NCBI RefSeq assembly: GCF_002288185.1
Contig: NZ_CP016776.1
Span: 434,001-498,000 of the forward strand
Direction: 5' to 3'
Origin: Candidatus Planktophila vernalis
GTDB taxonomy: Bacteria; Actinomycetota; Actinomycetes; Nanopelagicales; Nanopelagicaceae
DNA length: 64,000 bases
In this document: in pieces, positions 17,973 to 29,671 of the stretch
Position numbering within the stretch: the first letter of the stretch is position 1
Layout of the letters: each line of letters starts with the position of its first letter
The notes under the pieces: generated by a model
What the model was told of the DNA's origin: nothing
Databases searched by the model: none
What the model saw: the letters and a program-made list of their open reading frames with translations, nothing else
Program-made: the position numbers and the translations under genes

Positions 17973-19709
17973 ATGAGTCAAATGACTGGGGCCAGTTCAC
18001 TTGTGGCATCACTTGAAGCTGCAGGCGTTGACGTCATGTTTGGAATCCCAGGCGGTGCGATCCTGCCAGCCTATGACCCAATTTTTTCTAGCTCCATCCG
18101 CCACATTCTTGTTCGCCACGAACAAGGTGCAGGACATGCTGCAACTGGTTATGCCCAAGTAACTGGTCGCGTTGGTGTGTGTATTGCTACATCAGGTCCT
18201 GGTGCAACAAATCTTGTAACACCTTTGGCCGATGCTGCAATGGATTCAGTTCCAGTTGTTGCAATTACAGGCCAGGTGCCTTCAGTTGCAATTGGTACAG
18301 ATGCTTTCCAAGAAGCCGATATTCGCGGCATCACAATGCCATTTGCAAAACACAATTATTTGATTACCAACCCAGCCGATATCCCACGCGCGATCGCCGA
18401 GGCCTTCCATATTGCAAGCACAGGCCGTCCCGGCCCAGTTCTTGTGGATATTGCAAAAGATGCACTTCAAGCTATGACAGATTTCAAATTTCCAACATCT
18501 GTTAATTTGGCTGGATATAAACCAAAGTCGGTCCCAGACAATCAGTCGATTCTGGATGCGGCTGCGTTAATCACCCAATCGAGTAAGCCAGTCTTTTATG
18601 TTGGTGGCGGAGTAATCAAGGCAAATGCATCACGTGAATTGTTAGAACTTGCACAATTACTTGGTGCACCTGTTGTTACAACTCTTATGGCACGTGGCGC
18701 ATTCCCAGATAGTCACCCGCTCAACCTTGGAATGCCTGGAATGCATGGAACGGTTGCTGCAGTTACAGCCCTACAAAAAGCAGATCTGCTTATCACTTTA
18801 GGTGCACGCTTTGATGACCGTGTTACAGGCAAGCTTTCAACATTTGCAGTTAATGCCAAGGTTATTCACGCAGATATCGATCCTGCTGAAATTGGTAAGA
18901 ATCGCTTTGCTGATGTTGCCGTATTGGGTGATCTCAAAAACACTATCTCTGCGCTGATTCCAGCACTTAAATCAGCTCTTGCAAAGAATCAGCCTGATTT
19001 AACTCCATGGTTACACCAGATGAATTCACTTCAAGCTGCATATCCCTTGGGTTATGACAAACCAAATGATGGGACATTGTCTCCACAGTATGTAATTGAA
19101 CGACTTGGAAAAATCTCAGGTCCTGATGCAATTTTTGCTGCAGGTGTTGGCCAACATCAGATGTGGGCTTCCCAGTTTGTTTCTTATGAAAATCCACGCA
19201 CCTGGCTTAACTCTGGTGGCTTAGGAACTATGGGATATGCAGTTCCTGCGGCAATGGGTGCAAAAGTTGGAGCACCGGACACAACTGTGTGGGCAATCGA
19301 TGGTGATGGTTGTTTCCAGATGACTAATCAAGAGCTCGTCACGTGTGCACTCAATAACATTCCAATCAAGGTTGCAATCATTAATAACGAATCTCTTGGC
19401 ATGGTTCGCCAGTGGCAGACCCTGTTCTATGAAGGTCGATACTCAAACACAAACCTTGAATCTAAGCGCGTTCCTAACTTCCCAATGCTTGCAGAAGCTA
19501 TGGGTTGCGTTGGTTTGAGTTGTGAGCGTGAAGAAGATGTTGATGCAACGATTGAAAAGGCAATGGGGATTAATGATCAACCCGTTGTTATTGATTTCCG
19601 AGTGCATCGCGATGCAATGGTGTGGCCAATGGTTGCAGCTGGTGCATCAAATGATGACATTAAGATCGCGCGCGAAACCGCGCCTGACTGGGATTCACAG
19701 GAGCTATAA
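17973..19709 (+). CDS. ilvB: Acetolactate synthase large subunit
   Basis: This ThDP/FAD enzyme makes acetolactate or acetohydroxybutyrate, the first common step to valine, leucine and isoleucine. The 578-residue protein has the N-terminal ThDP glutamate region ([13 protein letters not shown], then [13 protein letters not shown]), the FAD domain and the C-terminal ThDP motif beginning [15 protein letters not shown] 17973 follows GAAGGGAG, which makes it preferable to an in-frame ATG nine codons earlier. It is the first structural gene after the attenuator and forms an operon with ilvN and ilvC. Confidence 0.97.
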   Translation: MSQMTGASSLVASLEAAGVDVMFGIPGGAILPAYDPIFSSSIRHILVRHEQGAGHAATGYAQVTGRVGVCIATSGPGATNLVTPLADAAMDSVPVVAITGQVPSVAIGTDAFQEADIRGITMPFAKHNYLITNPADIPRAIAEAFHIASTGRPGPVLVDIAKDALQAMTDFKFPTSVNLAGYKPKSVPDNQSILDAAALITQSSKPVFYVGGGVIKANASRELLELAQLLGAPVVTTLMARGAFPDSHPLNLGMPGMHGTVAAVTALQKADLLITLGARFDDRVTGKLSTFAVNAKVIHADIDPAEIGKNRFADVAVLGDLKNTISALIPALKSALAKNQPDLTPWLHQMNSLQAAYPLGYDKPNDGTLSPQYVIERLGKISGPDAIFAAGVGQHQMWASQFVSYENPRTWLNSGGLGTMGYAVPAAMGAKVGAPDTTVWAIDGDGCFQMTNQELVTCALNNIPIKVAIINNESLGMVRQWQTLFYEGRYSNTNLESKRVPNFPMLAEAMGCVGLSCEREEDVDATIEKAMGINDQPVVIDFRVHRDAMVWPMVAAGASNDDIKIARETAPDWDSQEL

Positions 19710-19711
19710 AA

Positions 19712-19999
19712 ATGGCCCAACACACACTCGAAGTTTTAGTAGAGAACTCACCTGGCGTATTGGCCCGCGTTGCTGGCCTCTTTTCTCGCCGTGCTTACAA
19801 CATTGAACGCTTATCAGTTGGTCCAACTGCTGACTCATCCATCTCACAGATGGACATAGTGGTTAATTTGGAAGGCCATGCGCTCGAGCAAGTAATTGCT
19901 CAGCTAGATAAGTTAATCAATGTCATTTCTATTAAGGAAATAGTTCCAAATAAGGCAGCACCAGCAGTTCACGACACTCAACCCGATTACCAGAACTAA
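19712..19999 (+). CDS. ilvN: Acetolactate synthase small regulatory subunit, short form
   Basis: IlvN activates IlvB and passes on feedback inhibition by valine. The 95-residue protein holds one ACT domain (HTLEVLVENSPGVLARVAGLFSRR...NIERLSVG) and then ends in a polar tail. Most actinobacterial IlvN proteins are near 170 residues and have a second C-terminal domain; this one is the length of the short enterobacterial type. The stop is clear and the next gene has its own ribosome site, so it does not look like a frameshift. Confidence 0.93.
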   Translation: MAQHTLEVLVENSPGVLARVAGLFSRRAYNIERLSVGPTADSSISQMDIVVNLEGHALEQVIAQLDKLINVISIKEIVPNKAAPAVHDTQPDYQN

Positions 20000-22079
<2,080 letters not shown>

Positions 22080-22082
22080 GCC

Positions 22083-23162
22083 ATGAAAGTCACACTCAAT
22101 CCAAATGCAAAAGATGCAGCAACTCGTGATGCACTTGTTGCTGAAGGTGGTTTCGGTAAGTACTACACCGATCACATGGTTGTGTGTGAGTGGACTGAAA
22201 AAGATGGCTGGGCAGAACCAGAGTTAAAGCCTTATGGTCCACTTTCTTTAGATCCAGCGACAGCAGTATTTCACTACGGTCAGGAAATCTTTGAAGGTAT
22301 GAAGGCTTATCGCCAACCTGATGGTTCAATCTCACTCTTTCGCCCTGATGCAAATGCAAAGCGTTTTGCTAACTCTGCAAAACGTTTAGCTCTACCTGAA
22401 ATGCCAGAGGCGTTATTTCTAGAAACAGTTGAAACTTTAGTTAAGCAAGATGCAGGTTGGGTGCCAAACAAAATTGGTGAATCTCTCTATATCCGTCCAT
22501 TTATGATTGCAACAGAGGTTGGTTTGGGTGTTCGTCCAACTAACAAAGCCACATACATTCTTATTGCAACACCTGCCGGAGCCTACTTTGATCCATCAAA
22601 GGCTGTTTCTGTGTGGATTTCAACTGAATATGTGCGAGCAGCGCAAGGTGGAACAGGTGAGGCAAAGTGCGGAGGAAACTATGCAGCCTCACTCGTTGCA
22701 CAAAAAGCTGCTGCGAAAGAGGGTTGCGACCAAGTTGTGTGGATTGATGCAAAAGAGCGCAAGTGGGTTGAAGAGATGGGTGGCATGAACCTTTACTTTG
22801 TTAAGGGCAAAGGCGCAGATGCAACTGTCATCACTCCAAAGTTAACTGGAACATTGCTTCCAGGGATTACCCGTGATTCGATTCTCTCTGTTGCTAAGGA
22901 CCTTGGCTATAAAACTGAAGAAGTAATGCTGAGCATCGATGATTGGCGCGATGGCGTTTCATCCGGTGAAATCACTGAAATCTTTGCGTGTGGAACAGCT
23001 GCAGTTGTTTCACCGGTTGGTACTGCTAAATCAAATATGGGTACATGGGTGACTGGCGATGGCCAACCTGGTGTGATTACTATGCAAATTCGCAATCACT
23101 TACTTGCCATTCAACATGGAACAACCTCTGATACACACGGCTGGGTTCGTAAGGTCTGCTAA
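22083..23162 (+). CDS. ilvE: Branched-chain amino acid aminotransferase
   Basis: This class IV PLP transaminase makes the last step to valine, leucine and isoleucine. The 359-residue protein has YGQEIFEGMKAYR, IRPFMIATEVGLGV, the PLP lysine K195 in GEAKCGGNYA, and GEITEIFACGTAAVVSPVG. It starts three bases after leuB and its TAA stop shares one base with the cimA ATG, so the cluster from ilvB onward is probably read as one transcript. Confidence 0.96.
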   Translation: MKVTLNPNAKDAATRDALVAEGGFGKYYTDHMVVCEWTEKDGWAEPELKPYGPLSLDPATAVFHYGQEIFEGMKAYRQPDGSISLFRPDANAKRFANSAKRLALPEMPEALFLETVETLVKQDAGWVPNKIGESLYIRPFMIATEVGLGVRPTNKATYILIATPAGAYFDPSKAVSVWISTEYVRAAQGGTGEAKCGGNYAASLVAQKAAAKEGCDQVVWIDAKERKWVEEMGGMNLYFVKGKGADATVITPKLTGTLLPGITRDSILSVAKDLGYKTEEVMLSIDDWRDGVSSGEITEIFACGTAAVVSPVGTAKSNMGTWVTGDGQPGVITMQIRNHLLAIQHGTTSDTHGWVRKVC

Positions 23163-24751
23163 TGCCAGTCTCTGATGCATTTCATATTTATGACACCACT
23201 CTGCGCGATGGTGCGCAGCAAGAGGGATTAAATCTCTCGGTTCATGACAAGTTGGCAATCGCGCGTCATCTTGATGATCTTGGTGTTGGATTTATTGAAG
23301 GTGGATGGCCAGGGGCAAACCCAAAGGACACTGAGTTTTTTGCGCGAGCTAAAAAGGAATTAGTACTAAAGAATGCAACCTTTGTTGCATTTGGTGCCAC
23401 ACGTCGTCCAAACGTTAAAGCCGCCGATGATGTATTACTTGGTGCCCTGCGTGATTCAGGTGCTCCAGCAGTTACTTTGGTTGCAAAGGCTTTTGATCGC
23501 CACGTTGATTTAGCACTCAAAACTTCTCTTGATGAAAACCTAGAGATGATCCGTGACTCAGTGAGTCACTTAATTGCTGAAGGACAACGTGTATTTCTTG
23601 ATGCTGAGCACTTCTTTGATGGCTATCGCAGTAACCGTGCATACGCGCTAGAAGTTGTACGCGTTGCAGCTGAAGCAGGGGCAGACGTCATTGCCTTGTG
23701 CGACACAAACGGCGGAATGTTGCCAGATGAGCTTTCACAAGTAGTCCATGATGTTTTAACTGCTAGCTCTGCTCGCCTTGGTATTCATTGCCACAACGAC
23801 ACAGGATGCGCAGTTGCTAACTCAATGGCTGCAGTTGCAGCAGGTGCGACGCACGTTCAAGGAACTCTTAATGGTTATGGTGAGCGCACCGGTAACGCTG
23901 ATCTAGTAACAATTATTGCAAACCTAGAGTTGAAGAAGCATCAATTGGTATTACCTAAGGATTCACTGCGCGAAGCATTTAGAATCTCACATGCCGTAGC
24001 TGAAGTTACAAACGTCTCTTCTAGTGCGCGTCAGCCATATGTGGGAGTTTCAGCATTTGCTCACAAGGCAGGTCTGCACGCCAGCGCTATTAAGGTTGAT
24101 CCATCCCTTTACCAACATGAAGATCCAGCATCTGTTGGAAACGATATGCGTATGTTGGTCTCTGACATGGCTGGGCGTGCATCTATTGAATTAAAGTCCC
24201 AAGAACTCGGTGTTGATCTTGGTGGAGATAAAGAACTTATCGGCCGTATCGTTGATCGCGTTAAGGAGATGGAATCTCGCGGATTCACTTTTGAAGCTGC
24301 TGATGCCTCATTTGAACTTCTAGTTCATGAAGAGATGATCGGCAAGCGTCCATCTTTCTTTACCATCGACCATTGGCTAACAACTGTTGAGCGCTCTGAA
24401 GATCAAAGCATTCTTACAAAGGCTGAAGTTAAAGTAACGGCTATGGGTAAGCAGATTTCATGTTCTGGCTCTGGTAACGGTCCCGTAAATGCATTTGATA
24501 ACGCTTTGCGTACAGGATTGAAAGCTCTGTATCCAGAGTTAGAAGTTCTAGAGCTCACTGATTACAAGGTGCGCATCCTTGAGGGTCGTCTGGGTACGGG
24601 CGCAGTTACACGCGTATTAGTTGAAACGAGCGATGGCAAGGGCGAATGGAACACCGTTGGTGTGCATGAAAACGTTATTGCAGCTTCTGCAATGGCACTT
24701 GAGGACGCGGTTACCTTCGGCCTTATGCGTCAGGGACGCAAACCCGAGTAA
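23162..24751 (+). CDS. cimA: (R)-citramalate synthase
   Basis: CimA condenses pyruvate and acetyl-CoA to citramalate, which leads to 2-oxobutyrate for isoleucine without threonine deaminase. The 529-residue DRE-TIM metallolyase family protein has IYDTTLRDGAQQEGLNLSV, HCHNDTGCAVANSMAAV and the VSAFAHKAGLHASA hinge, then a C-terminal LeuA-type allosteric domain. TTLRDGAQQEG and GGWPGANPKD are typical of CimA; isopropylmalate synthases have TTLRDGEQ. Its place beside leuB and ilvE supports the role. Confidence 0.9.
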   Translation: MPVSDAFHIYDTTLRDGAQQEGLNLSVHDKLAIARHLDDLGVGFIEGGWPGANPKDTEFFARAKKELVLKNATFVAFGATRRPNVKAADDVLLGALRDSGAPAVTLVAKAFDRHVDLALKTSLDENLEMIRDSVSHLIAEGQRVFLDAEHFFDGYRSNRAYALEVVRVAAEAGADVIALCDTNGGMLPDELSQVVHDVLTASSARLGIHCHNDTGCAVANSMAAVAAGATHVQGTLNGYGERTGNADLVTIIANLELKKHQLVLPKDSLREAFRISHAVAEVTNVSSSARQPYVGVSAFAHKAGLHASAIKVDPSLYQHEDPASVGNDMRMLVSDMAGRASIELKSQELGVDLGGDKELIGRIVDRVKEMESRGFTFEAADASFELLVHEEMIGKRPSFFTIDHWLTTVERSEDQSILTKAEVKVTAMGKQISCSGSGNGPVNAFDNALRTGLKALYPELEVLELTDYKVRILEGRLGTGAVTRVLVETSDGKGEWNTVGVHENVIAASAMALEDAVTFGLMRQGRKPE

Positions 24752-24754
24752 AGT
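24749..24754 (+). promoter_or_regulatory. -10 box of the Xer gene overlapping the cimA stop, predicted leaderless
   Basis: TAAAGT ends six bases before the GTG start and contains the cimA stop codon TAA. Confidence 0.45.
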
Positions 24755-24760
24755 TGACGC

Positions 24761-25675
24761 GTGAGCGAAGATTTTGAAAAGTTACTAACTACTTTTCAAC
24801 GCCATTTAGAAGTTGAACGAAACCTCTCAGTTCACACAGTCCGTGCATATATGGGGGACTTAACCTCATTTCTAGAACATCTAGAAAAAAGTAGCCTTAC
24901 AGATATCTCACAGTTGCAGCTTGTTCACTTACGCTCATGGCTAGCTAATCAACAAGTCAAAGGTGCATCGCGCACAACTATTTCACGCAGAGCAGTCTCA
25001 GTGCGCTTGTTTACGAAGTGGGCGCTAAAGAACAAATACTTAACCAGTGATGTGGGTGCACCCCTTGCAACACCTAAGGGTCATCGCACATTGCCTGAAG
25101 TTTTAGGTATTGATGATGCAAAAACAGCCATGGATTCAATGGCAACACGGGCAGCAGAAGATGAGACTCCTATGACGTTGCGCGATGTCGCTATGGTGGA
25201 AATGCTTTATGCAACAGGTGCTCGCGTGGCAGAACTATGTGGTTTAGATCTAGGCGATATTGATTACAACCGCCAGACCATTCAAGTGCTCGGAAAGGGA
25301 AACAAGGAACGTGTTATTCCACTGGGCAATCCTGCGATGCGCGCACTTAAGAAGTGGCTAGATGATGGACGCCAAGAGTTACTGAATGAGAAATCTGAAA
25401 AAGCTGTTTTTCTTGGGGCCCGTGGAAAGCGAATAGATCAACGTGCAGTTAGAACCGTTGTGTATGAAGCACTCTCTGCAATTGAAGGAATAGAGCGGAT
25501 GGGACCACATGCTCTTCGCCACTCTGCAGCAACGCATCTATTAGAAGGTGGTGCTGACTTGCGGACAGTGCAAGAGATTTTGGGCCATGCATCGTTGGCC
25601 ACAACTCAGATTTATACACATGTATCAACTGAACGTTTACAAAAAGCTTTCAAACAGGCACATCCACGGGCATGA
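24761..25675 (+). CDS. xerC: Tyrosine recombinase, XerC/XerD type
   Basis: Xer recombinases resolve chromosome dimers at dif. The 304-residue protein has the N-terminal SAM-like core-binding domain and the catalytic set R155 in ATGARVAEL, the HALRHSAATHLLEGGADL box, LGHASLATTQ and the nucleophile Y285 in IYTHVS. Sequence alone does not separate XerC from XerD; the xerC label follows the actinobacterial habit of placing xerC near rpsB-tsf, which lies 900 bases downstream. It is a chromosomal housekeeping enzyme by context, with no mobile element around it. Confidence 0.85.
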   Translation: MSEDFEKLLTTFQRHLEVERNLSVHTVRAYMGDLTSFLEHLEKSSLTDISQLQLVHLRSWLANQQVKGASRTTISRRAVSVRLFTKWALKNKYLTSDVGAPLATPKGHRTLPEVLGIDDAKTAMDSMATRAAEDETPMTLRDVAMVEMLYATGARVAELCGLDLGDIDYNRQTIQVLGKGNKERVIPLGNPAMRALKKWLDDGRQELLNEKSEKAVFLGARGKRIDQRAVRTVVYEALSAIEGIERMGPHALRHSAATHLLEGGADLRTVQEILGHASLATTQIYTHVSTERLQKAFKQAHPRA

Positions 25676-26364
25676 GTAAATCAATTGTTGTTATTCCAAC
25701 ATATAACGAAGTTGAGAGCATCGGCTCACTACTCGATGAGTTAGCAACACTTGATGTTGATGTTCTAGTTATAGATGATGGCTCACCTGATGGCACTGCA
25801 CAAATCTGTAAAGCACATGGCATTGAAGTAGTTGAACGTAGCGGTAAGCAAGGCTTGGGCAGTGCTTATCGTGCGGGATTTCAGATTGCACTTGATCGTG
25901 GTTACGAAAACATTATTGAAATGGATGCCGATGGCTCTCACCAAGTAAGTGATTTAGTGGCGATGATGCAGTGGATTGGTTCGGCTGATTTATTGATTGG
26001 TTCGCGCTGGGTGGCAGATGGACAGATTAAAAATTGGAGCAAGTCTCGTGAGCTGCTTTCAAAAGCTGCTAATAGATATGCAAATACTCTGTTATCCCTT
26101 GGGGTGGCCGATACAACTGCGGGCTTTAGAATCTATTCAGCTTCACTATTAAAGAAAATGGATATCCAAACTATTGCTAGTGAGGGATATTGCTTTCAGA
26201 TTGAGATGACTCGTAGGGCACTTGCTAGAGGTGGATCAATTGCTGAAGTGCCTATTACTTTTATCGAGCGCGAACATGGGGTCAGCAAGATGAGCTTTGC
26301 AATTGCCTTGGAGGCCGTGGTTCGCATCACTGCCTGGGGGCTTTTACGCATAGTGGGACGGTAA
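25672..26364 (+). CDS. Polyprenol-phosphate glycosyltransferase (dolichol-phosphate mannose synthase-like)
   Basis: A family 2 glycosyltransferase of 230 residues with VVIPTYNEVESI at the N-terminus, the nucleotide-binding DDGSPDGT, EMDADGSHQ, and GSRWVADGQIKNW. It matches the polyprenyl monophosphomannose synthase (Ppm1/DPM1) type, which loads mannose from GDP-mannose onto a lipid carrier for cell-surface glycans. It has no C-terminal membrane segment beyond a short hydrophobic end. The ATG overlaps the Xer gene stop by four bases. The sugar transferred is inferred. Confidence 0.8.
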   Translation: MSKSIVVIPTYNEVESIGSLLDELATLDVDVLVIDDGSPDGTAQICKAHGIEVVERSGKQGLGSAYRAGFQIALDRGYENIIEMDADGSHQVSDLVAMMQWIGSADLLIGSRWVADGQIKNWSKSRELLSKAANRYANTLLSLGVADTTAGFRIYSASLLKKMDIQTIASEGYCFQIEMTRRALARGGSIAEVPITFIEREHGVSKMSFAIALEAVVRITAWGLLRIVGR

Positions 26365-26385
26365 TTAGCACGCTCACGGCTCAGG

Positions 26386-26586
26386 TAAGATTTGCCTCGC
26401 ACCAGTTGAAGTAATTCAGTTGGTGACATCTCAGCACTGCCTCACTTTTAGTGGGTGAATCATCTCGGTCCGTTAAATCGGTAGATGACTTTCAGTGCGA
26501 CGGGCCCAACAAATTGTTAGGCCAAAACCGAGCGGGTTTTTTATTGTGCTGCGCACGTAAATAAACCTAAGAAGGAGTATGCCGTC
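26386..26586 (+). promoter_or_regulatory. Leader region of rpsB with candidate promoter and hairpins
   Basis: TAAGAT (26386-26391) is a possible -10 box. The region then holds an 11-pair hairpin (CACCAGTTGAA at 26400-26410 with TTCAGTTGGTG at 26415-26425, two G-U pairs), a second hairpin (26503-26523, GGCC/GGCC over AACA/TGTT), a terminator-like stem and a strong AAGGAG ribosome site before rpsB. The arrangement suggests control of rpsB-tsf within the leader. Confidence 0.45.
26524..26542 (+). terminator. Short terminator or attenuator before rpsB
   Basis: AAAACC (26524-26529) pairs with GGTTTT (26535-26540) and runs into a six-base T tract. It may end the glycosyltransferase transcript or act as an attenuator within the rpsB leader. 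Confidence 0.6.
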
Positions 26587-27405
26587 ATGGCAGTAGTAAC
26601 AATGCGAGAACTTCTCGACAGCGGAGTCCACTTCGGACACCAGACTCGTCGATGGAACCCAAAGATGAAGCGCTTTATTTTCACAGAGCGCAATGGCATC
26701 TACATCATCGATATCCAGCAATCATTAGCGCTAATCGACAATGCATATGAGTTCGTTAAGGACACAGTTGCAAAGGGCGGTCACGTTTTGTTCGTTGGAA
26801 CAAAGAAGCAAGCACAGGAACCAATCCTTGAGCAAGCAGCACGCGTTGGTATGCCAACAGTGACTGAGCGCTGGTTAGGTGGAATGCTTACAAACTTCCC
26901 AACTGTCTACAAGCGTATTCAGCGTCTGAAGGAGCTAGAAGCTCTAGAAGAAAAGAACGATTTACTTCTAACAAAGAAGGAACTTCTTGTTCTTCGCCGT
27001 GAACGCGAAAAACTATTTAAGAACCTCAACGGCATCCGTAACATGACTAAGTTGCCTTCAGCGATTTGGGTTGTTGATACCAAGAAGGAGCACCTAGCTG
27101 TGCAGGAAGCCAAGAAGCTTGGTATTCCAGTTATCGCTATCTTGGACACAAACTGTGATCCAGATGAAGTTGATTACAAGATTCCTGGTAACGACGATGC
27201 AATCCGTTCAATCGGACTACTAACTCGCGTTATCACTGATGCAATCGCTGCTGGTCTTGCTGCACGTTCAGCACAGGCCAAGAGTGAGGTTAAGGATGAA
27301 GCCCCTGCAGTTGCAGCTGGTGAGCCTTTAGCTGATTGGGAAAAAGAAATTGCTGGAACAACTGAAGTTTCACCAGAAGCAATCACTGTCACAGAAGGAG
27401 CTTAA
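26587..27405 (+). CDS. rpsB: 30S ribosomal protein S2
   Basis: S2 joins late in small-subunit assembly. The 272-residue protein has [54 protein letters not shown] and the [21 protein letters not shown] signature, then an acidic alanine-rich tail. A strong AAGGAG site precedes the ATG. tsf follows four bases after the stop, the near-universal rpsB-tsf pair. Confidence 0.97.
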   Translation: MAVVTMRELLDSGVHFGHQTRRWNPKMKRFIFTERNGIYIIDIQQSLALIDNAYEFVKDTVAKGGHVLFVGTKKQAQEPILEQAARVGMPTVTERWLGGMLTNFPTVYKRIQRLKELEALEEKNDLLLTKKELLVLRREREKLFKNLNGIRNMTKLPSAIWVVDTKKEHLAVQEAKKLGIPVIAILDTNCDPDEVDYKIPGNDDAIRSIGLLTRVITDAIAAGLAARSAQAKSEVKDEAPAVAAGEPLADWEKEIAGTTEVSPEAITVTEGA

Positions 27406-27409
27406 TTAA

Positions 27410-28240
27410 ATGGCTGCATATACAGCGCAAGACGTTAAGAATCTTCGTGAAGCAACAGCTGCTGGAATGCTTGATTGCAAGAAGGCTTTGGATGAAGCAG
27501 AAGGCGATTACAACAAGGCGATTGACATCATTCGCGTTAAAGGACTCAAGGGAGTCACAAAGCGTGAAGGTCGTTTAACTTCAAACGGTGCAGTTGTTGC
27601 AAAGGTTGAAGGAAATCTTGGTGTGATGCTTGAGCTCAACTGCGAAACAGATTTCGTGGCTAAGGGTGAGCGTTTCGTTGCACTAGCTGATGAGCTCCTT
27701 GCTCACCTACAAAATGCACAATCGGATTCACTAGAAGCATTCCTAACAACAACAATGTCTAGCGGCAAGACCGTTCAGGCAACTGTTGATGAGGCAAATG
27801 CAACTCTTGGCGAGAAGATTGAAGTTCGCCGCATTGCAGTGTTGAAGGATTCTCCAGTTGGAATCTACTTGCACCGCACAAGCCCAGATTTGCCACCACA
27901 AGTTGGCGTTCTAGTTCAATTGACTAAGGATGCAGCTGAAGTCGGTAAAGATATTGCTCAGCACATCGCAGCCTTTGCACCACAGTTTGTAAATCGCGAA
28001 GATGTTCCTGCTGAACTAATCGAAAACGAACGTCGTATCGCAGAAGAGACTGCACGCGAAGAAGGAAAGCCAGAAGCTTCCCTCATCAAGATCATTGAAG
28101 GTCGCGTAACAGGCTTCGTCAAGGAAGTTTCTTTGATTGAGCAATCTTTTGCTAAAGATGCGAAGAAGACTGTGAAGCAGATCCTCGATGAGGCAGGAAC
28201 AGCCGTTAAGGCGTTCAATCGCTTCCGCGTGGGTCAATAA
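27410..28240 (+). CDS. tsf: Elongation factor Ts
   Basis: EF-Ts recycles EF-Tu by releasing GDP. The 276-residue protein opens with the TAQDVKNLREATAAGMLDCKKAL UBA-like domain and has the second signature ELNCETDFVAKGERF, followed by two dimerisation subdomains. It is co-transcribed with rpsB. Confidence 0.97.
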   Translation: MAAYTAQDVKNLREATAAGMLDCKKALDEAEGDYNKAIDIIRVKGLKGVTKREGRLTSNGAVVAKVEGNLGVMLELNCETDFVAKGERFVALADELLAHLQNAQSDSLEAFLTTTMSSGKTVQATVDEANATLGEKIEVRRIAVLKDSPVGIYLHRTSPDLPPQVGVLVQLTKDAAEVGKDIAQHIAAFAPQFVNREDVPAELIENERRIAEETAREEGKPEASLIKIIEGRVTGFVKEVSLIEQSFAKDAKKTVKQILDEAGTAVKAFNRFRVGQ

Positions 28241-28259
28241 GTTCAAAGGCGACATCGCT

Positions 28260-28265
28260 TAGAAT
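28260..28265 (+). promoter_or_regulatory. Candidate -10 box of pyrH
   Basis: TAGAAT stands 34 bases before the pyrH ATG, with an AAAGGAG ribosome site between them. No good -35 box was seen. Confidence 0.4.
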
Positions 28266-28299
28266 TTAGATATTCCAACTAGAAGTTAAAGGAGCACTC

Positions 28300-29022
28300 A
28301 TGCCCGGTACAAGAGGAACGTATCGGCGGGTGCTCCTTAAACTTTCTGGTGAAGTTTTTGGTGGAGAAAAAGGCATCGGTGTTGATCCTGATGTCGTGCA
28401 AGATATTGCTAAACAAATCGCAGATGTAGCCCGTAGTGGCGTCCAAGTTGCCATTGTTGTTGGCGGCGGTAACTATTTCCGTGGCGCAGAGCTTTCTCAG
28501 CGCGGTATGGATCGCTCACGCGCTGACTACATGGGAATGCTCGGAACAGTGATGAACTGCTTAGCGCTACAAGATTTCCTAGAAAAAGAAGGCGTGCAAA
28601 CTCGAGTTCAGACTGCAATCACTATGGGTCAAGTGGCAGAGCCTTACATTCCACTTCGCGCTATTCGCCACCTTGAAAAGGGTCGCGTTGTAATTTTTGG
28701 CGCAGGCGCTGGAATGCCATTCTTCACAACAGATACAGTTTCAGCCCAACGCGCACTTGAAATTGGAGCAGAAGCTCTGCTTCTTGCCAAGAGCGGTGTT
28801 GATGGTGTTTATAGCGCAGATCCAAAGAAGGATAAGAGCGCAACTAAATACGATTCAATTTCTTATAACGAAGTTTTAAGCAAATCTCTGGCTGTGGCTG
28901 ATGCTGCAGCTTTTGCTCTGTGTCGTGAAAATAAGCTGCCTATCGTTATCTTTGACTTAATGAAGAATGGCAATATCGCACGCGCAGTACGCGGTGAAAC
29001 GATTGGAACGTTAGTTTCTTAG
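28300..29022 (+). CDS. pyrH: Uridylate kinase
   Basis: PyrH phosphorylates UMP to UDP in pyrimidine nucleotide synthesis. The 240-residue amino-acid-kinase-fold protein has [35 protein letters not shown] and the [14 protein letters not shown] block. It lies in the conserved order rpsB-tsf-pyrH-frr and has an AAAGGAG ribosome site. Confidence 0.97.
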   Translation: MPGTRGTYRRVLLKLSGEVFGGEKGIGVDPDVVQDIAKQIADVARSGVQVAIVVGGGNYFRGAELSQRGMDRSRADYMGMLGTVMNCLALQDFLEKEGVQTRVQTAITMGQVAEPYIPLRAIRHLEKGRVVIFGAGAGMPFFTTDTVSAQRALEIGAEALLLAKSGVDGVYSADPKKDKSATKYDSISYNEVLSKSLAVADAAAFALCRENKLPIVIFDLMKNGNIARAVRGETIGTLVS

Positions 29023-29057
29023 TTCAAATTTTTTGGGGCTAGGGCAGAAATTGCCGA

Positions 29058-29063
29058 TAGAAT
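29058..29063 (+). promoter_or_regulatory. Candidate -10 box of frr
   Basis: TAGAAT stands 30 bases before the frr ATG, with an AAGGGAG ribosome site between. The -35 region is weak. Confidence 0.4.
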
Positions 29064-29093
29064 CAATAATGATGTAATACCAAGGGAGATGTC

Positions 29094-29657
29094 ATGGCAG
29101 ATGTAGCAAGCGCCCTCAAGGACGCTGAGACGAAGATGAGCAAAGCAGTTGAGGTTGCAAAGGATGATTTTGCTTCAATTCGAACTGGCCGTGCACACCC
29201 ATCAATGTTTAATAAAATCATGGTCGATTACTACGGCACCTACACGGCGCTCTCTCAACTAGCCTCTATTCAAGTTCCTGAAGCCCGCATGGCCACAATT
29301 GCGCCATTTGATAAGGGCTCAATGGCAAGTATTGAAAAAGCGATTCGTGAATCAGATTTAGGTGTTAATCCTGGAAATGACGGCGTTGTTATTCGAGTTA
29401 ATTTCCCACAATTAACCGAGGAGCGCCGCAAGGAATACATCAAGGTTGCAAAAGGCAAAGCTGAAGACTCAAAGGTCTCCATGCGAAACATCCGTCGCGC
29501 GGCAAAAGAGGCGATGGAGAAGATGGAAAAAGATGGTGAGATTGGAAAGGATGATTTAGCACGCGGTGAAAAAGAGCTTGAGAAAATCACCTCTGATCAT
29601 GTTGCGAAAATCGATGAACTCTTGAAGCACAAGGAGGTCGAACTCCTAGAAGTTTAA
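29094..29657 (+). CDS. frr: Ribosome recycling factor
   Basis: RRF splits post-termination ribosomes with EF-G. The 187-residue protein has [60 protein letters not shown], and a long C-terminal helix ending in [14 protein letters not shown]. The cdsA ribosome site overlaps its end. Confidence 0.97.
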   Translation: MADVASALKDAETKMSKAVEVAKDDFASIRTGRAHPSMFNKIMVDYYGTYTALSQLASIQVPEARMATIAPFDKGSMASIEKAIRESDLGVNPGNDGVVIRVNFPQLTEERRKEYIKVAKGKAEDSKVSMRNIRRAAKEAMEKMEKDGEIGKDDLARGEKELEKITSDHVAKIDELLKHKEVELLEV

Positions 29658-29671
29658 GGAGTTTGTCACCG

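Noticed and set aside
24761-25675. Tyrosine recombinase as a sign of an integrated element
   Set aside because: It has the size and motifs of housekeeping Xer proteins and lies in the usual place near rpsB. No attachment repeats, tRNA gene or phage genes are nearby.
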